Translations under genes and position numbers: made by a program
The notes under the pieces: model-generated
Seen by the model: only the letters and a program-made list of their open reading frames with translations
Databases searched by the model: none
Told to the model about the DNA's origin: nothing
In this document: positions 8,901 to 18,040 of the stretch, piece after piece
How the letters are laid out: each line of letters begins with the position of its first letter
Position numbering within the stretch: position 1 is the stretch's first letter
DNA from: Janthinobacterium fluminis
GTDB taxonomy: Bacteria > Pseudomonadota > Gammaproteobacteria > Burkholderiales > Burkholderiaceae_D
Length of the DNA: 64,000 nt
NCBI RefSeq assembly: GCF_028595325.1
Contig: NZ_JAQQXR010000006.1
Coordinates: 62,001-126,000, forward strand
Direction of reading: 5' to 3'

Positions 8901-11246
8901 CTTGACGAAGGCGCCGTTCAGCGTGCCGAACAGGCCGACATTGACGCTGCCGGGGCGGTTCACCGACAGCCCGACGATGGCGTGGCCGGCGCCGTCGAAG
9001 TGGCCCACATAACCGTTGGTGTCGATGCCGCCTATCGGCGCGAAGCCGGCGCCGCCGTTCCAGCCCGCGCTGGGCTTGGCGTCGATGTCGCCGGCAAGCA
9101 CAAAGGACTGGTACAGCGCGCGGCCGACGCCCTGCAAGCCATACACGTCGGCGATGCGGAAGGGCAGACCGGTGCTGCCGTCGCCGCCCATGGCGCGCAC
9201 GAAGCTGCCGCCGTTCAGCTGGAAGTCGCGCGCGGCGAAGGCCGGCAGGCTGGCGCCGTTCTGCACCCAGTTGCCGCCGTTGAGGCGGAAGGTGCCGCCG
9301 ACGTTGACGGCCAGCGGCGCGCTGATGGCGCCGCTGGCCGACAGCGTCAGGTCGCCGCCCAGGGCCAGCGGCGCGCCGATGCTGACGTCGCCGCCGGCCG
9401 CCTGCAGCGCCACCGCCGCGCCGCCGGCGTTGATGGCGCCGCCGACGCTGAGCGGCCCCGCCGCCGCATACGCGCTCAGGGCGCCGCCGCTGGTCGATTC
9501 GACGATGTTGAGCGCGGCGGCGGCGATCGTCACCGTCTGCGCCGCCGCCAGCGCGACCGCGCCGCTGATCTGGTTGCCCGTGTTGCCGAACAGGATGCTG
9601 CCGGCGTTGGCCTTGGCCGACAGCCGGGTCAGCTGCAACACGCCGTTGGCGTCCTGCTTGATGTCGCCGGCGGCGCTGAGCAGATTCAGCGACCCGTCCG
9701 CCGCCGTGATGGCCGCCTGCAGCGCGATGCCGCCGCTCGCGTCCAGCGTCAGGCTGCGGTTGCCGCTCCACGTCAGCGGGCTGACCACCTTGATGAAGCC
9801 GCCGCCGCTGGCATTCGGATTGCTGCTCATGACCGTCACGTTCGAGTTGGCCAGCGCCGTTTCCAGCCGTCCCGTCGTCAGCAGCGAATCGCTGGCCGCG
9901 CCCGTGTCGGCGAAGACGCCGCCGCTGTCGCCGGGGGTGCCGGCGCCGCTGGGCATCATGCCGGCGCCGACCGCCGCCGAGCTGTCCAGGGCAATGTAGA
10001 TATTGCTGGGATCGAGCAGCAACTGGCCGGTGCGCCCGCGGGCCGCCGTCGTGTCGACGCGCGCCTGCATGTCCAGGTAGTGGCCCGAGGTTTCGACGAA
10101 GCCGCCGTCGCCGCCCTGCACGCCGCCGCGCGCCGAGATCGCCCCGAACACGCGGGTGGCGCCATCGGACCAGACGATCACCTTGCCGCCGTCGCCGCGC
10201 GCGCCGGCGTCGGCCTTCAGCGTGGTCTGCGCGCCCAGATAGGTCTGCTCGGCGTTCGGCAGCGCCGCGTTGGCGCCGCGGTAGTCGCCGCCGACGAGAA
10301 TCGTGCCGCCGCCCTGCTGGCCGCTGGCGTCGGCGCTGGCGTCGCCGCTCAGGCCGACGCGCCGCCCCAGCAGCTCGATGCGCCCGCCGCGGCCGGTGCC
10401 GGTGGCGCTGGTGCGGCTGCCCGCCTCCAGCAGCGTGGTGCCGCTGGCCCGCAGCACGATGGCGCCGCCCTCGCCGAGCGCCGCGCTGTCCGCGTTCAGG
10501 CTGCCGCGCTGCGTCACCAGCGCGCCGTAGATGCCGATGCGGCCGCCCTGGGCCAGCACCTGGCCCAGGTTGACGGCCTGGTCGGCCGGCGCCGACACCA
10601 CCACTTGCAGCGCCGGGTTGGCGGCGTCGGCCAGTTGCACGCTGCGCCCGGCCGCCAGCACCACCTGGCCGTTCGGCGCCGTGATGATGCCGCTGTTGCC
10701 GACGTCCGGCGCGATCAGCACGACCTGGCCGCCGGCCGGGGTGGCGATGACGCCCTGGTTGGCGACGGCGCCGGCCGTGGCGCCGGCCGTGAACAGCCCT
10801 CTCCCGGCCAGGAAGTCGGCGTTCGACAGCGCCAGGCTGGACGCCACCAGGCCGTTCACGTCGACGCGGGCATCGCGGCCGAACAGCACGCCGTTCGGAT
10901 TGATCAGGAACACCCGGCCGTTCGACTGCAGCGCGCCGAGGATCTGGCTGGGGTCTTGCCCGATAATGCGGTTGAGCACGCCGCTGGCGGCGCTTTGCTG
11001 GATGAAGCGGGTCAGCTCGCCCGGCTGGATCGAAAAACTTTGCCAGTTGATGATGGTGTTCGGCGTGTTCGTGATGGAAAACACCTTGCCCTGCTGGCTG
11101 AACGTGGCTTGGCCGTTGAGCACCTGCGGCAAAGTCGGGTTCGCCGCCGCCGGCGCGAAGCAGCAGGCGATCAGCAGCGCCAGGTAGCGGCGCCGCGGGC
11201 GCGGCCGGACGGTGGGGCGGACTGCGTGCGCGAACTGAGCGTTCAT
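5937..11246 (-). CDS. TpsA-type filamentous hemagglutinin-like exoprotein
   Basis: This 1769-residue protein is the secreted partner of a two-partner (type Vb) system. It has a signal peptide (residues 1-35, RRRYLALLIACCFAPAAA), then a TPS secretion domain (about 36-280) with the family signature SNGRVFLINPNGVLFG (NPNG at 116-119). Gly/Ala-rich beta-helix repeats follow. The middle holds at least five GLUG-type repeats (such as LVGQNDG, LVGRNAG) and three VYDG-type MBG modules. The C terminus is Lys/Asp/Glu-rich and ends in MYCN. It should be exported by the Sec system and then by TpsB to the cell surface. The start has AGGG 7 bases upstream and lies 9 bp after tpsB. The ligand is unknown. 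Confidence 0.92.
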   Translation of the reverse strand: MNAQFAHAVRPTVRPRPRRRYLALLIACCFAPAAANPTLPQVLNGQATFSQQGKVFSITNTPNTIINWQSFSIQPGELTRFIQQSAASGVLNRIIGQDPSQILGALQSNGRVFLINPNGVLFGRDARVDVNGLVASSLALSNADFLAGRGLFTAGATAGAVANQGVIATPAGGQVVLIAPDVGNSGIITAPNGQVVLAAGRSVQLADAANPALQVVVSAPADQAVNLGQVLAQGGRIGIYGALVTQRGSLNADSAALGEGGAIVLRASGTTLLEAGSRTSATGTGRGGRIELLGRRVGLSGDASADASGQQGGGTILVGGDYRGANAALPNAEQTYLGAQTTLKADAGARGDGGKVIVWSDGATRVFGAISARGGVQGGDGGFVETSGHYLDMQARVDTTAARGRTGQLLLDPSNIYIALDSSAAVGAGMMPSGAGTPGDSGGVFADTGAASDSLLTTGRLETALANSNVTVMSSNPNASGGGFIKVVSPLTWSGNRSLTLDASGGIALQAAITAADGSLNLLSAAGDIKQDANGVLQLTRLSAKANAGSILFGNTGNQISGAVALAAAQTVTIAAAALNIVESTSGGALSAYAAAGPLSVGGAINAGGAAVALQAAGGDVSIGAPLALGGDLTLSASGAISAPLAVNVGGTFRLNGGNWVQNGASLPAFAARDFQLNGGSFVRAMGGDGSTGLPFRIADVYGLQGVGRALYQSFVLAGDIDAKPSAGWNGGAGFAPIGGIDTNGYVGHFDGAGHAIVGLSVNRPGSVNVGLFGTLNGAFVKDLSLLGGFVAGAGNVGALAGRLQEGTVQNVSASAAVNGGNAVGGLVGQNDGAINRARASGGVVGWDVADGGGIGGLVGRNGSFGSISEAFASGVVTGARQMVGGLVGNNEGNIGIVAAGGAVSGARSVGGLVGRNAGSIHDAAAFGAVAGGSSSSSSSGAGQAGALAAENLGGLVGENVYPGSVANVYSSGAVAGVGFAAVGGLIGFSNGTLSHGYWNSEASGQTADGAGATGLSAAQMLRQDSFAGFDFVGTPMWRIYEGHTTPLLKALLQPLQVNVSGAAKDKVYDGQRSFFNGSLSYVGLRGGDTAPDGVFDYTAAARNVGTYALGGLWSTKYDINYVGASDLTILPRALTVSVGGSKVYDGQLGLGAARFSVNNLVGGDAIVATGKAAFLDKNAGPGKPVHATGVVLSGAGLENYRFSGDSADGFGDISRATLSIAGLGAANRVYDGTTRASVSGALAGVLGDDGVSLVLGPASFVDRHVGNGKTVTIAGAALSGPDAGNYALVGGLAATADITPKPLSTWIGGAGLWSDAANWDGGVVPDGANVLAVNLAGAGLVDYNGAAGATTLRKLAGRQGLSVSGGSLTLGTAADEQSLLEGAAGLSVSGGSLVLGGGLTLDNYAQSGGSVGGAGSLTVRRSFSQSAGSVGIGGALAIVQASGDLDFARLGAATVSLAAEGGRISQSGALEGGSVSARAQNGIALNHAGNRIGSFSAVNSAGGGIALSNSSAPGTLKLGPLASEGGDIVVDNSGGIETGAIQAKGGNVALTAHSPILVQGAIGGGDIALTASSDVVFGAAASLAALRDISVNAGGGIALDGAASLSAGRDIGMAAGGGVSLGGSSSLTVPAGGSIRVAARNGSIAASSGVRINSGGPVILSAPNGAVSAPPGVFSGGMPLIDSGQNPIAQQSAPVAQALNTTVNIINSVTQSASAAVLPVAPAGGKEAAGKAGDKDEAAKKSEDKKDGVASKDTGAKKDEPVKKMYCN

Positions 11247-11255
11247 GATCGATCC

Positions 11256-12842
11256 CTAGTAGGACAAGGCCAGGCGGAAATGCAGGCGGTTGCTGTCGGC
11301 GGGCGCCGCCGTGCCTGCGCGCAGCACATGGCCGTAGTCCAGCTGCACATTCAGGTTGTTACCGTACAGCACGCGCAAGCCGAGGCCGGCGCTGCCGATG
11401 GAGGCGCTGCCCGGCTCGCCCGGCAGCGCGTCGTTGCGCCGCACGTGGGCGGCGTCGTAGAACGCCAGCGCGCGGCACTGCCAGCGCGTGCCGGCGGCGC
11501 ACCAGTTCGGCGTATACAGCTCCAGGTTCACGCCCAGGCCGGAATCGTCGGCGATGGCGCGCTCGGCGAAGCCGCGCACCGACGCCGCGCCGCCGGCGCC
11601 GAACTGCTCGCCGGCCACCAGCGCGTGCGGCGTGTACTGGCCGTTGACGATGGCGCGCCACTGCCAGTCGCCGTCCAGCACCCGGCTCAGGCTGGCGCCC
11701 AGGCGCAGCACGCTGTAGTCGGCGCGGGCGCCGGCGCGCGCCGCCGTGAAATCGCGCTGCCGACCGTGGGCGCCGCCGGAGATATTGTGCAGCAGTGTCA
11801 AGCCCAGGCTGGCCTCGCCGGCGGCCAGCGTCCAGCTGCCCAGGTAGCCGACGCTGAGCGGATGCACCGTGACGTCGCGACCCAGTTGCAGCCCCAGACT
11901 CTGCAACTGCACGCTGTTCTGGTAAGCCTTGTAGTCGAAGCCGTACACCAGCCGCGGCTCGTAGTTGCCGACGCGGGCGAACTGCTGGTTGTAGCGCAGG
12001 CCCGCGACGCTGCCCTTGCCGCTGACGGCCAGGTCGAAGATGCCGGCGGCGACCGTGCCGGAATCGACGTTCGAGTGGCTGGCGAACAGGTCCAGCGAAT
12101 CGCCGCGCGCGTACAGCGGCACGTGGTAGCCGACGCCATACACGCTGACGCGGCTGGGATGCTCGACGCTGGTCGTGTACTGCAGGCTGAGCACATGGTC
12201 GCGCCCCCACAGGTTGGCGTGCTGCAGCACGACGGCCGCGTGCGTCTTGCCGCTCTCCCGGCCGCCCGTGTTGTCGAGGTTAAGACTGCCCTTCCAGACC
12301 GGCTCGTCGGCCACCTCCAGCATGGCGTCGACCGCGTCGTCGGCCTCGCCGCCCTGCAGTTTCAAGGTGATTTTCCTGGCCGGATTCTCATTTGCCAGCT
12401 TCAGGCTTTTCGACACCGCCGCCAGATTCGGCGTCCGGCCCTCGACCAGGCCGGGCAGCGCGCGGCGCACATTGGCCGTGTCGAAATAACGGTTGCCGGC
12501 CACCGCGACGCGGCCGATGCTCGTCTGCACGACGCGCAAGCGCACCACGCCGCCATTCAGCTCCTGCTCGGGCAGCTCGATGCGCACCACGCTGTAGCCG
12601 CGCGCGTGGAAGAGCGCCTCCAGCGCCTCCAGGGCGCGCTGGATGTCGCCGAAGTCGCGGGCGCGGCCGGCGAACGGCGCCAGGGTGCGCTCGACCAGTT
12701 CCGGCTCCAGCAGGGTATTGCCGCCGACGTCGAAGCGGCTGATGTCGAAGCGCAGCACCGCGCCCTCATCGGCGCCCCATGCCAGACCGGCGGCGGCCGA
12801 AAGCAGCGACGCGGCGAGCAGGCGCCGCAAACGATATGTCAT
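11256..12842 (-). CDS. TpsB outer-membrane transporter (ShlB/FhaC/HecB family)
   Basis: The 528-residue protein starts with a signal peptide (MTYRLRRLLAASLLSAAAGLAWG), followed by POTRA-like domains (about 25-185; FDVGGNTLLEPELVERTL and RGYSVVRIELPEQ) and a 16-strand beta barrel with the conserved ASVRGF motif of the loop-6 hairpin. It forms the outer-membrane pore that recognises the TPS domain of the adjacent TpsA. I placed the start at 12842, where AGGAG lies 8 bases upstream; an upstream in-frame ATG at 12875 would precede the signal peptide with 11 non-hydrophobic residues. It is the first gene of the tpsB-tpsA-fecR operon. Confidence 0.92.
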   Translation of the reverse strand: MTYRLRRLLAASLLSAAAGLAWGADEGAVLRFDISRFDVGGNTLLEPELVERTLAPFAGRARDFGDIQRALEALEALFHARGYSVVRIELPEQELNGGVVRLRVVQTSIGRVAVAGNRYFDTANVRRALPGLVEGRTPNLAAVSKSLKLANENPARKITLKLQGGEADDAVDAMLEVADEPVWKGSLNLDNTGGRESGKTHAAVVLQHANLWGRDHVLSLQYTTSVEHPSRVSVYGVGYHVPLYARGDSLDLFASHSNVDSGTVAAGIFDLAVSGKGSVAGLRYNQQFARVGNYEPRLVYGFDYKAYQNSVQLQSLGLQLGRDVTVHPLSVGYLGSWTLAAGEASLGLTLLHNISGGAHGRQRDFTAARAGARADYSVLRLGASLSRVLDGDWQWRAIVNGQYTPHALVAGEQFGAGGAASVRGFAERAIADDSGLGVNLELYTPNWCAAGTRWQCRALAFYDAAHVRRNDALPGEPGSASIGSAGLGLRVLYGNNLNVQLDYGHVLRAGTAAPADSNRLHFRLALSY

Positions 12843-13071
12843 CTGTGAGCTCCTGGAGGAGTAAGCTGTCCGCACTTGGTATTGCGCCAGCCGGCGGTCG
12901 TTGGCGCTTCAGCAACCATGTCAAAGTGTAGTCCCGTTTACCAGAAACAATCAGGTATTTTTCTGCGATCCGGGGCCGTGCCGGGCATGCTCCCCGCGCA
13001 CATGGGCTTTTTCGATATGGCGCTTTTGCAACAGCGCCCCGCAAACAGCCCGCGGCCCCGCCCCTCGGGAA

Positions 13072-15348
13072 CTACTTGCTGTCGAAGGTCGTCACGCCAT
13101 CCCAATCGTAGCCGGGCGGGTTGGCGCGGTAGCGCGTGATGCGCGCCGCATACAGGCGGTACAGGGCGGCGCCGGCGTCCTCGCGCGCCAGCTCGTCGAC
13201 GATCAGCGCGGCCCGGTCCCACTGCTGCGCGCGCACCAGCGCCAGCGCCCGGTGCCAACGTTCCAGCTGCCCCGACAGCGCCTCGCCAAGCTGCGCCGCC
13301 AAGCCCAGCGGCTCGAAAATCGCCACCGGCTCGCTCTTGCCCTTGACGCGCACCAGGTCCAGTTCGCGGTAGGCGAATTCCGGCGCGGCGGCGCGCGTGG
13401 CGGCGCCGACGGCGATGCCGACGCCGTACACCTTGGTGATGCCCTCCAGCCGCGCGCCCAGGTTGACGGCGTCGCCCATCACCGTGTAGGCGCGGCGGAT
13501 GCGCGAGCCCATGTCGCCCACATGCATCAGGCCGCTGTTGACGCCGATGCCGATGGCCAGCGTCGGCCAGCCGCGCGCGGCGAAGTCGCGGTTCAGCCGG
13601 CGCGCGCTGGCCTGCATCAGCAAGGCGGTGGCGACGGCGCGGCCGGCGTGGTCGGCGAAGGCCACCGGCGCGCCCCAGAACGCCATGACGGCGTCGCCGA
13701 TGTACTTGTCGAGGGTGCCGTGGTGGCTGTCGCGGATATCCTCCGACATCGCCGTCAGGTACAGATTGATGTATTCGCGCAGTGCCGTCGGCGTCAGTCC
13801 CTCGGCGATGGTGGTGAAGCCGCGCACGTCGGCGAACAGCACGCTCAGCTCGCGGCTTTCGCCCTCCATGTTGTAGCGCTCGGGGTCGTCGGCCATCTCG
13901 GCCACCAGCTCCGGCGCGACATATTCGCCGAAGCGCGACACCAGCGCGCGCCCCTTGCGGAACTCGAAGCAATAGCCCCAGCCCAGGTGCAGCACGAACA
14001 GGCCCATGACCAGCAGCGCCACGACGGCGATGTTGATCACGGCGTCCTGTTCGCTGTACAGGTAGTAGTTGAAGCCGGCGGCGGCGCCCAGCGCGCCCAG
14101 CGCCAGCCCGATCGAGGCGAGCGGCGACAGCGCCGCCAGCGCCAGCGACAGCAGCAGGCCCAAGCCCAGCACCTGCAGCAGTTCCAGCGCCGGCGCGTAA
14201 TACGGGCGCGACTTGAATCGGCCGTCAAGGATGGACTTGATCAGGTTGGCGTGCACCTCGACGCCGGGGTATTCCGGGTTGACCGGCGTGGCGCGGATGT
14301 CGTTGATGCCCGGCGCCGTGCTGCCGACCAGCGCGATGGCGCCGCGCAGGGCCGCCGCCGGCGCCGCGCCGGACAGCACGTCGGCCGCCGACACGTAGCG
14401 GAAGGCGCCGCCGCGCGGCCCGCCGGCGCCGCGGAACTGCACGATGGTGGTCAGCGCCTCGCCGACGGGAATGCCGACCTGCCCGGCCGGCGTGAACAGC
14501 AGGATCTTCTCCAGGCCGCCGTTGTCCAGGTCGGCAGCCGACATGCTGTCGGCGTTCCGCGTGAAATGCGGCGCGATGGCCCTGGCCTTCAGGTAGACGG
14601 CGGCCGTCGCCAGCGACAGCGAGGGGTAGTAGGCGTCGCCGATGCGCTGCAGCAGCGTCGACGAGCGCAGCACGCCGTCGGCGTCCGTCAGCGCCGTGAA
14701 GATGCCGGCGCCGCGCGCCGCCTGTTGCAGCTGCGCGATGTTGGCCTCGTAGCCGCGCGGCGACAGCGCCGTCAGCGCGCGGCCGTTCAGGCCGGCCACC
14801 GTGAAGGCCGGCGCCGGCAGCACGCCCTTCTGCTGCTGCGCCGACACGCTGTAGCCCAGCACCACCGGCCGGCCCTGCATCGCGGCGGCGAACAAGCCGT
14901 CGTAGTCGAGCGCCGGCTTGAGGGCCGCCAGGCGCTCCTTGAACTCCGCCACGCCATCCAGCTCGCCCTGCGCCAGCCGCTCCAGCACGGCGTAGCCGGA
15001 GCTGGTGTCGGGCTCGGGAAAGGAGATGTCGAAGCCGACGGTGGCCGCCTGGTAGCGTCCGGTCAGCTGCGTCACCAGGCGGGCCTGGACGTCGCGGCTC
15101 CACGGAAAGCGCCCGACCGCGTTCAGGCTCTTCTCGTCGATGTCGACGATCACCACACGCCGGTCCAGTCGCGCCGGCTCCAGGCGCATGCGCAGGTCGG
15201 CGGCCATCAGGTCGAGGCGCTCGACCAGCGCGCTGTCGAGCAGGCCGACCACTTGCGCGGCCCCCGCCAGCGTCAGCGCCAGGCCCAGCGCCCAGCGCGC
15301 CGCGTACTTCGCCACGCTCTTGCGCCAGGTGCCGGGGATCAGGGCCAT
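13072..15348 (-). CDS. CHASE2-domain class III adenylate/guanylate cyclase
   Basis: The 758-residue protein has one N-terminal helix (about 14-34), a periplasmic CHASE2 sensor domain (about 40-380), three closely spaced membrane helices (about 387-458) and a cytoplasmic class III cyclase domain (about 495-690). In the cyclase the metal-binding Asp507 (LFADVRGFT), the segment DKYIGD (Lys548, Asp552) and GDAVNLGARLE are all present, so it should be active. The Lys favours ATP as substrate, giving cAMP, but guanylate activity cannot be excluded. CHASE2 proteins commonly occur beside FecR proteins, as here. The next gene upstream on the same strand, a GAF-HD-GYP protein, ends 21 bp before this start. 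Confidence 0.93.
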   Translation of the reverse strand: MALIPGTWRKSVAKYAARWALGLALTLAGAAQVVGLLDSALVERLDLMAADLRMRLEPARLDRRVVIVDIDEKSLNAVGRFPWSRDVQARLVTQLTGRYQAATVGFDISFPEPDTSSGYAVLERLAQGELDGVAEFKERLAALKPALDYDGLFAAAMQGRPVVLGYSVSAQQQKGVLPAPAFTVAGLNGRALTALSPRGYEANIAQLQQAARGAGIFTALTDADGVLRSSTLLQRIGDAYYPSLSLATAAVYLKARAIAPHFTRNADSMSAADLDNGGLEKILLFTPAGQVGIPVGEALTTIVQFRGAGGPRGGAFRYVSAADVLSGAAPAAALRGAIALVGSTAPGINDIRATPVNPEYPGVEVHANLIKSILDGRFKSRPYYAPALELLQVLGLGLLLSLALAALSPLASIGLALGALGAAAGFNYYLYSEQDAVINIAVVALLVMGLFVLHLGWGYCFEFRKGRALVSRFGEYVAPELVAEMADDPERYNMEGESRELSVLFADVRGFTTIAEGLTPTALREYINLYLTAMSEDIRDSHHGTLDKYIGDAVMAFWGAPVAFADHAGRAVATALLMQASARRLNRDFAARGWPTLAIGIGVNSGLMHVGDMGSRIRRAYTVMGDAVNLGARLEGITKVYGVGIAVGAATRAAAPEFAYRELDLVRVKGKSEPVAIFEPLGLAAQLGEALSGQLERWHRALALVRAQQWDRAALIVDELAREDAGAALYRLYAARITRYRANPPGYDWDGVTTFDSK

Positions 15349-15369
15349 GTGCGCTCCGCTGCGACGGCG

Positions 15370-16977
15370 CTAGGGAAAATAGCCGGGGATGCGGGCCTCG
15401 TCGACGGCGTCGATCTGGCGCGGGTCCATATGCCTGCCGGCGAACGCGAGGTAGACCTTGGCGCGGATGAAAATGTCGAACAGGTCCGGGTCGATATGCC
15501 CGTTCAGGCTGAAGTTGCCGAGGATGCGCAGCGACTCCGACAGCAGCTTGCCCTTCTTGTAGGGCCGGTCGGGCGCCGTCAGCGCCTCGAAAATATCGGC
15601 GATCGCCATCAGGCGCGCCGGCACCGACATCTGCTCCTTGCGCAGGCCGCGCGGATAGCCCTTGCCGTCCATGCGCTCGTGGTGGCCGCCGGCGTACTCG
15701 GCCACGTTGCGCAAGTGCCGGGGCCAGGGCAGCGCTTCGAGCATGCGCACCGTCACGGCGATGTGGTTGTTGATGATCTGGCGCTCGGCCTCCGTCAGCG
15801 TGCCGAAGCGTATCGTCAGATTGGCCAGCTCGTCGGCGTCGAGGAAGTCGCGTTCGGCGCCGTCCGGGCCGACCCAGCGGTAGTGCGCGATGCGCCGCAC
15901 CCGCTCCTGCTCGGCGGCCGGCATGCCCTCGCCGCCGACGTTGGCGGGGCGCAGGAAGTCGCGGTCGGCGGCCAGCGCCGCCAACTGCCCGGCCAGGCGC
16001 AGCTCGATCTGCGCGTGGCCGTCCGGGCTGGCCAGCTTCTGCCGCAGCGCGGCGATCTCGGCGTCGCGCATCAGCACCTCGAAGCGCGTGTCGATCAGGC
16101 CGATGCGGTCGTAGATCGTCTCCAGCTTGCTGGCCTTGTCGACCACGTGCACCGGCGTGGTGATCTTGCCACAGTCGTGCAGCAGGCCGGCCAGCCACAG
16201 CTCCTTGCGGTCGCCCTCGCTCATGCGGAAAGCGGCCAGCGGCCCGCTGTCGCACTGGTGCACCGCCTCGGCCAGCATCATCGTCAACTGCGGCACCAGC
16301 TGGCAGTGGCGCCCCGTGTGGGGCGACTTCTCGTCGATGCCGATGTTGATCAGCTTGACCAGCGCCTCGAGCAGCTGCTCCAGCTGCAAGATCAGCTGCT
16401 GGTTGGTGATCGCCACGGCCGCCTGCGCCGCCAGCGCCTCGATGAAGCGCTGGTCGGTCGGCGAAAAGGCGCAGATCGCGCCGCTGGCCGGGTCCTTCGC
16501 GTTGATCAGCTGGAGCACGCCGATCAGGCCGCCCTCGTGGTCGCTCATCGGCACCGTCAGAAAGGACTGCGAGTGGTAGCCGTAGTGCCGGTCGAAGGCG
16601 CGCATGGCGGAAAAATTGAAGTCGCCGGCCCGGTAGACGTCGGCGATGTTGACGGCCCGGCCGGAATGGGCGGCGTAGGCGGCCACCGAGGCCAGATTGG
16701 GCTGGCCGGCGGCGTCGAACAGCGGCACGGCCGGCACGCCGATCACGCCGCCCTTGTGGATGCCCAGGCTGTCGTTGATCGAAATGTGGAAGTCCAGGCT
16801 TTGCCGGTCGGCGCTGGGCCGGTACAGCGTGCCGCCGTCGGCGCCGGTGAGGTTTTTCGCCGTCGTCACTATGCGCTCAAGCAAGGTGGCGATGTCGTGG
16901 CCATGACCCAGTGCAACGCTCAGCTCGGTGAGCTGGTCTAACCTCTGGGCAACTTGTTCCGGGTGCAGCTCTCGCAT
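15370..16977 (-). CDS. GAF and HD-GYP domain phosphodiesterase
   Basis: The 535-residue protein carries a GAF sensor domain (about 20-195) and a C-terminal HD-GYP domain (about 205-500). The HD pair is His267-Asp268 (LLHDCGK), and the signature HHERMDGKGYPRG (Gly440-Tyr441-Pro442) is intact, so it is expected to hydrolyse cyclic-di-GMP to pGpG or GMP. An insert of about 100 residues (285-385) separates the HD box from the rest of the fold. I used the ATG at 16977, which fits the start of the GAF region; an in-frame ATG 27 codons earlier codes for unrelated residues. It sits head to head with the metallo-hydrolase gene across 184 bp. Confidence 0.92.
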   Translation of the reverse strand: MRELHPEQVAQRLDQLTELSVALGHGHDIATLLERIVTTAKNLTGADGGTLYRPSADRQSLDFHISINDSLGIHKGGVIGVPAVPLFDAAGQPNLASVAAYAAHSGRAVNIADVYRAGDFNFSAMRAFDRHYGYHSQSFLTVPMSDHEGGLIGVLQLINAKDPASGAICAFSPTDQRFIEALAAQAAVAITNQQLILQLEQLLEALVKLINIGIDEKSPHTGRHCQLVPQLTMMLAEAVHQCDSGPLAAFRMSEGDRKELWLAGLLHDCGKITTPVHVVDKASKLETIYDRIGLIDTRFEVLMRDAEIAALRQKLASPDGHAQIELRLAGQLAALAADRDFLRPANVGGEGMPAAEQERVRRIAHYRWVGPDGAERDFLDADELANLTIRFGTLTEAERQIINNHIAVTVRMLEALPWPRHLRNVAEYAGGHHERMDGKGYPRGLRKEQMSVPARLMAIADIFEALTAPDRPYKKGKLLSESLRILGNFSLNGHIDPDLFDIFIRAKVYLAFAGRHMDPRQIDAVDEARIPGYFP

Positions 16978-17161
16978 GGTGTGCGCAGCCTGAAATGGGA
17001 GGGGACGCCGCCAGTGTAGCGCCGGCGCACCCGCCTGTACACCACCGATTGACAACAACAGAAAATACTTGCGCGTGCCGGATTACCACACATTTGCAGC
17101 GCCGGCGCCGCGAATTGGAATAGAATCGCCTACATCTCGACGGCAGCGACAGGGGCGGAGA

Positions 17162-18025
17162 ATGAAAGTCAAATTCTGGGGAGTGCGCGGCTCCATCCCG
17201 TCGCCCGGGCCGCGCACGGCGCGCTACGGCGGCAACACCACCTGCATCGAAGTGCGCACCGACGACGGCACCCTGATCGTGCTCGACGCCGGCACCGGCA
17301 TCTATGCGCTGGCGCAGTCGCTGCCGCCGGGCCAGCCCGTGCAGGCCGACATCTTCATCACCCACAGCCACTGGGACCACATCCACGGCCTGCCCTTCTT
17401 CACGCCGCTGTTCGTGCGCGGCAGCCGGATATGCCTGCACGGCGCGCACGAGCAGGGCAGCGGCAACGGCATCGAACACGTGCTCGGCGTGCAGCTGCAG
17501 AACAGCTACTTCCCCGTCAGCGAGGCGGCCATGGCGGCGCGCATCGACTACCGCACGCTGGCCGTCGGCGAGGCCATCGAGGTCGGCGGCGCGCTGGTGC
17601 GCAACACCGAGATGAACCACCCGGTGACCGATCTGGGCTACCGCATCGACTGCGGCGGCCATTCCGTGTTCTTCAGCGGCGACCACGAACCGCACGACGA
17701 ACGGCTGCCCGACGCCGCCGCCGCGCAGCGCCAGGCCAGCCTGGCCACCCTGGTGCGCGGCGTCGACGCGCTGATCATGGATTGCTCCTACACGCGCGAG
17801 GAGTATCCGGCCAAGCGCGGCTGGGGCCACGGCAGCTTCGACGCCGCGTTCGCGCTGGCCCTGGACTGCGGCGCCAGGCGGCTGTACTGCACCCACCACG
17901 AGCCGGGCCGCGACGACGACGAGCTGGAGGCCGTGTTCGCCGACGTGATGGCGCGCCACGCGCCGCTGCCGGCCGGCATGCAGGCTTTCCTGGCCTACGA
18001 GGGCCTGGAAATCGCCTTCCCCTGA
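17162..18025 (+). CDS. Metallo-beta-lactamase-fold hydrolase, cyclic-nucleotide phosphodiesterase-like branch
   Basis: The 287-residue protein has the metal-binding motif THSHWDHIHG, downstream His in NHPVTD, the Asp of SGDHEPH and the final THHEPG histidine, so both zinc sites look complete. The N terminus KFWGVRGSIPSPG and the following GGNTTCIEV are typical of a branch often found in signalling proteins and related to RNase Z and class II cyclic-nucleotide phosphodiesterases. The start at 17162 has a purine-rich GGGGCGGAG just upstream. It lies 15 bp before the GAF-GspE gene and is clearly co-transcribed with it. Its substrate is unknown; a cyclic nucleotide is an inference from family and context. 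Confidence 0.85.
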   Translation: MKVKFWGVRGSIPSPGPRTARYGGNTTCIEVRTDDGTLIVLDAGTGIYALAQSLPPGQPVQADIFITHSHWDHIHGLPFFTPLFVRGSRICLHGAHEQGSGNGIEHVLGVQLQNSYFPVSEAAMAARIDYRTLAVGEAIEVGGALVRNTEMNHPVTDLGYRIDCGGHSVFFSGDHEPHDERLPDAAAAQRQASLATLVRGVDALIMDCSYTREEYPAKRGWGHGSFDAAFALALDCGARRLYCTHHEPGRDDDELEAVFADVMARHAPLPAGMQAFLAYEGLEIAFP

Positions 18026-18040
18026 CGGCGCGACGACACC

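Noticed and set aside
7452-12848. 1798-codon open frame on the plus strand opposite tpsA and tpsB
   Set aside because: It spans two real minus-strand genes and their junction and has only low-complexity Ala/Gly/Arg/Val/Gln composition.
12901-16941. 1346-codon open frame on the plus strand opposite the cyclase and HD-GYP genes
   Set aside because: It runs antisense across two genes with clear domains and shows no domain itself.
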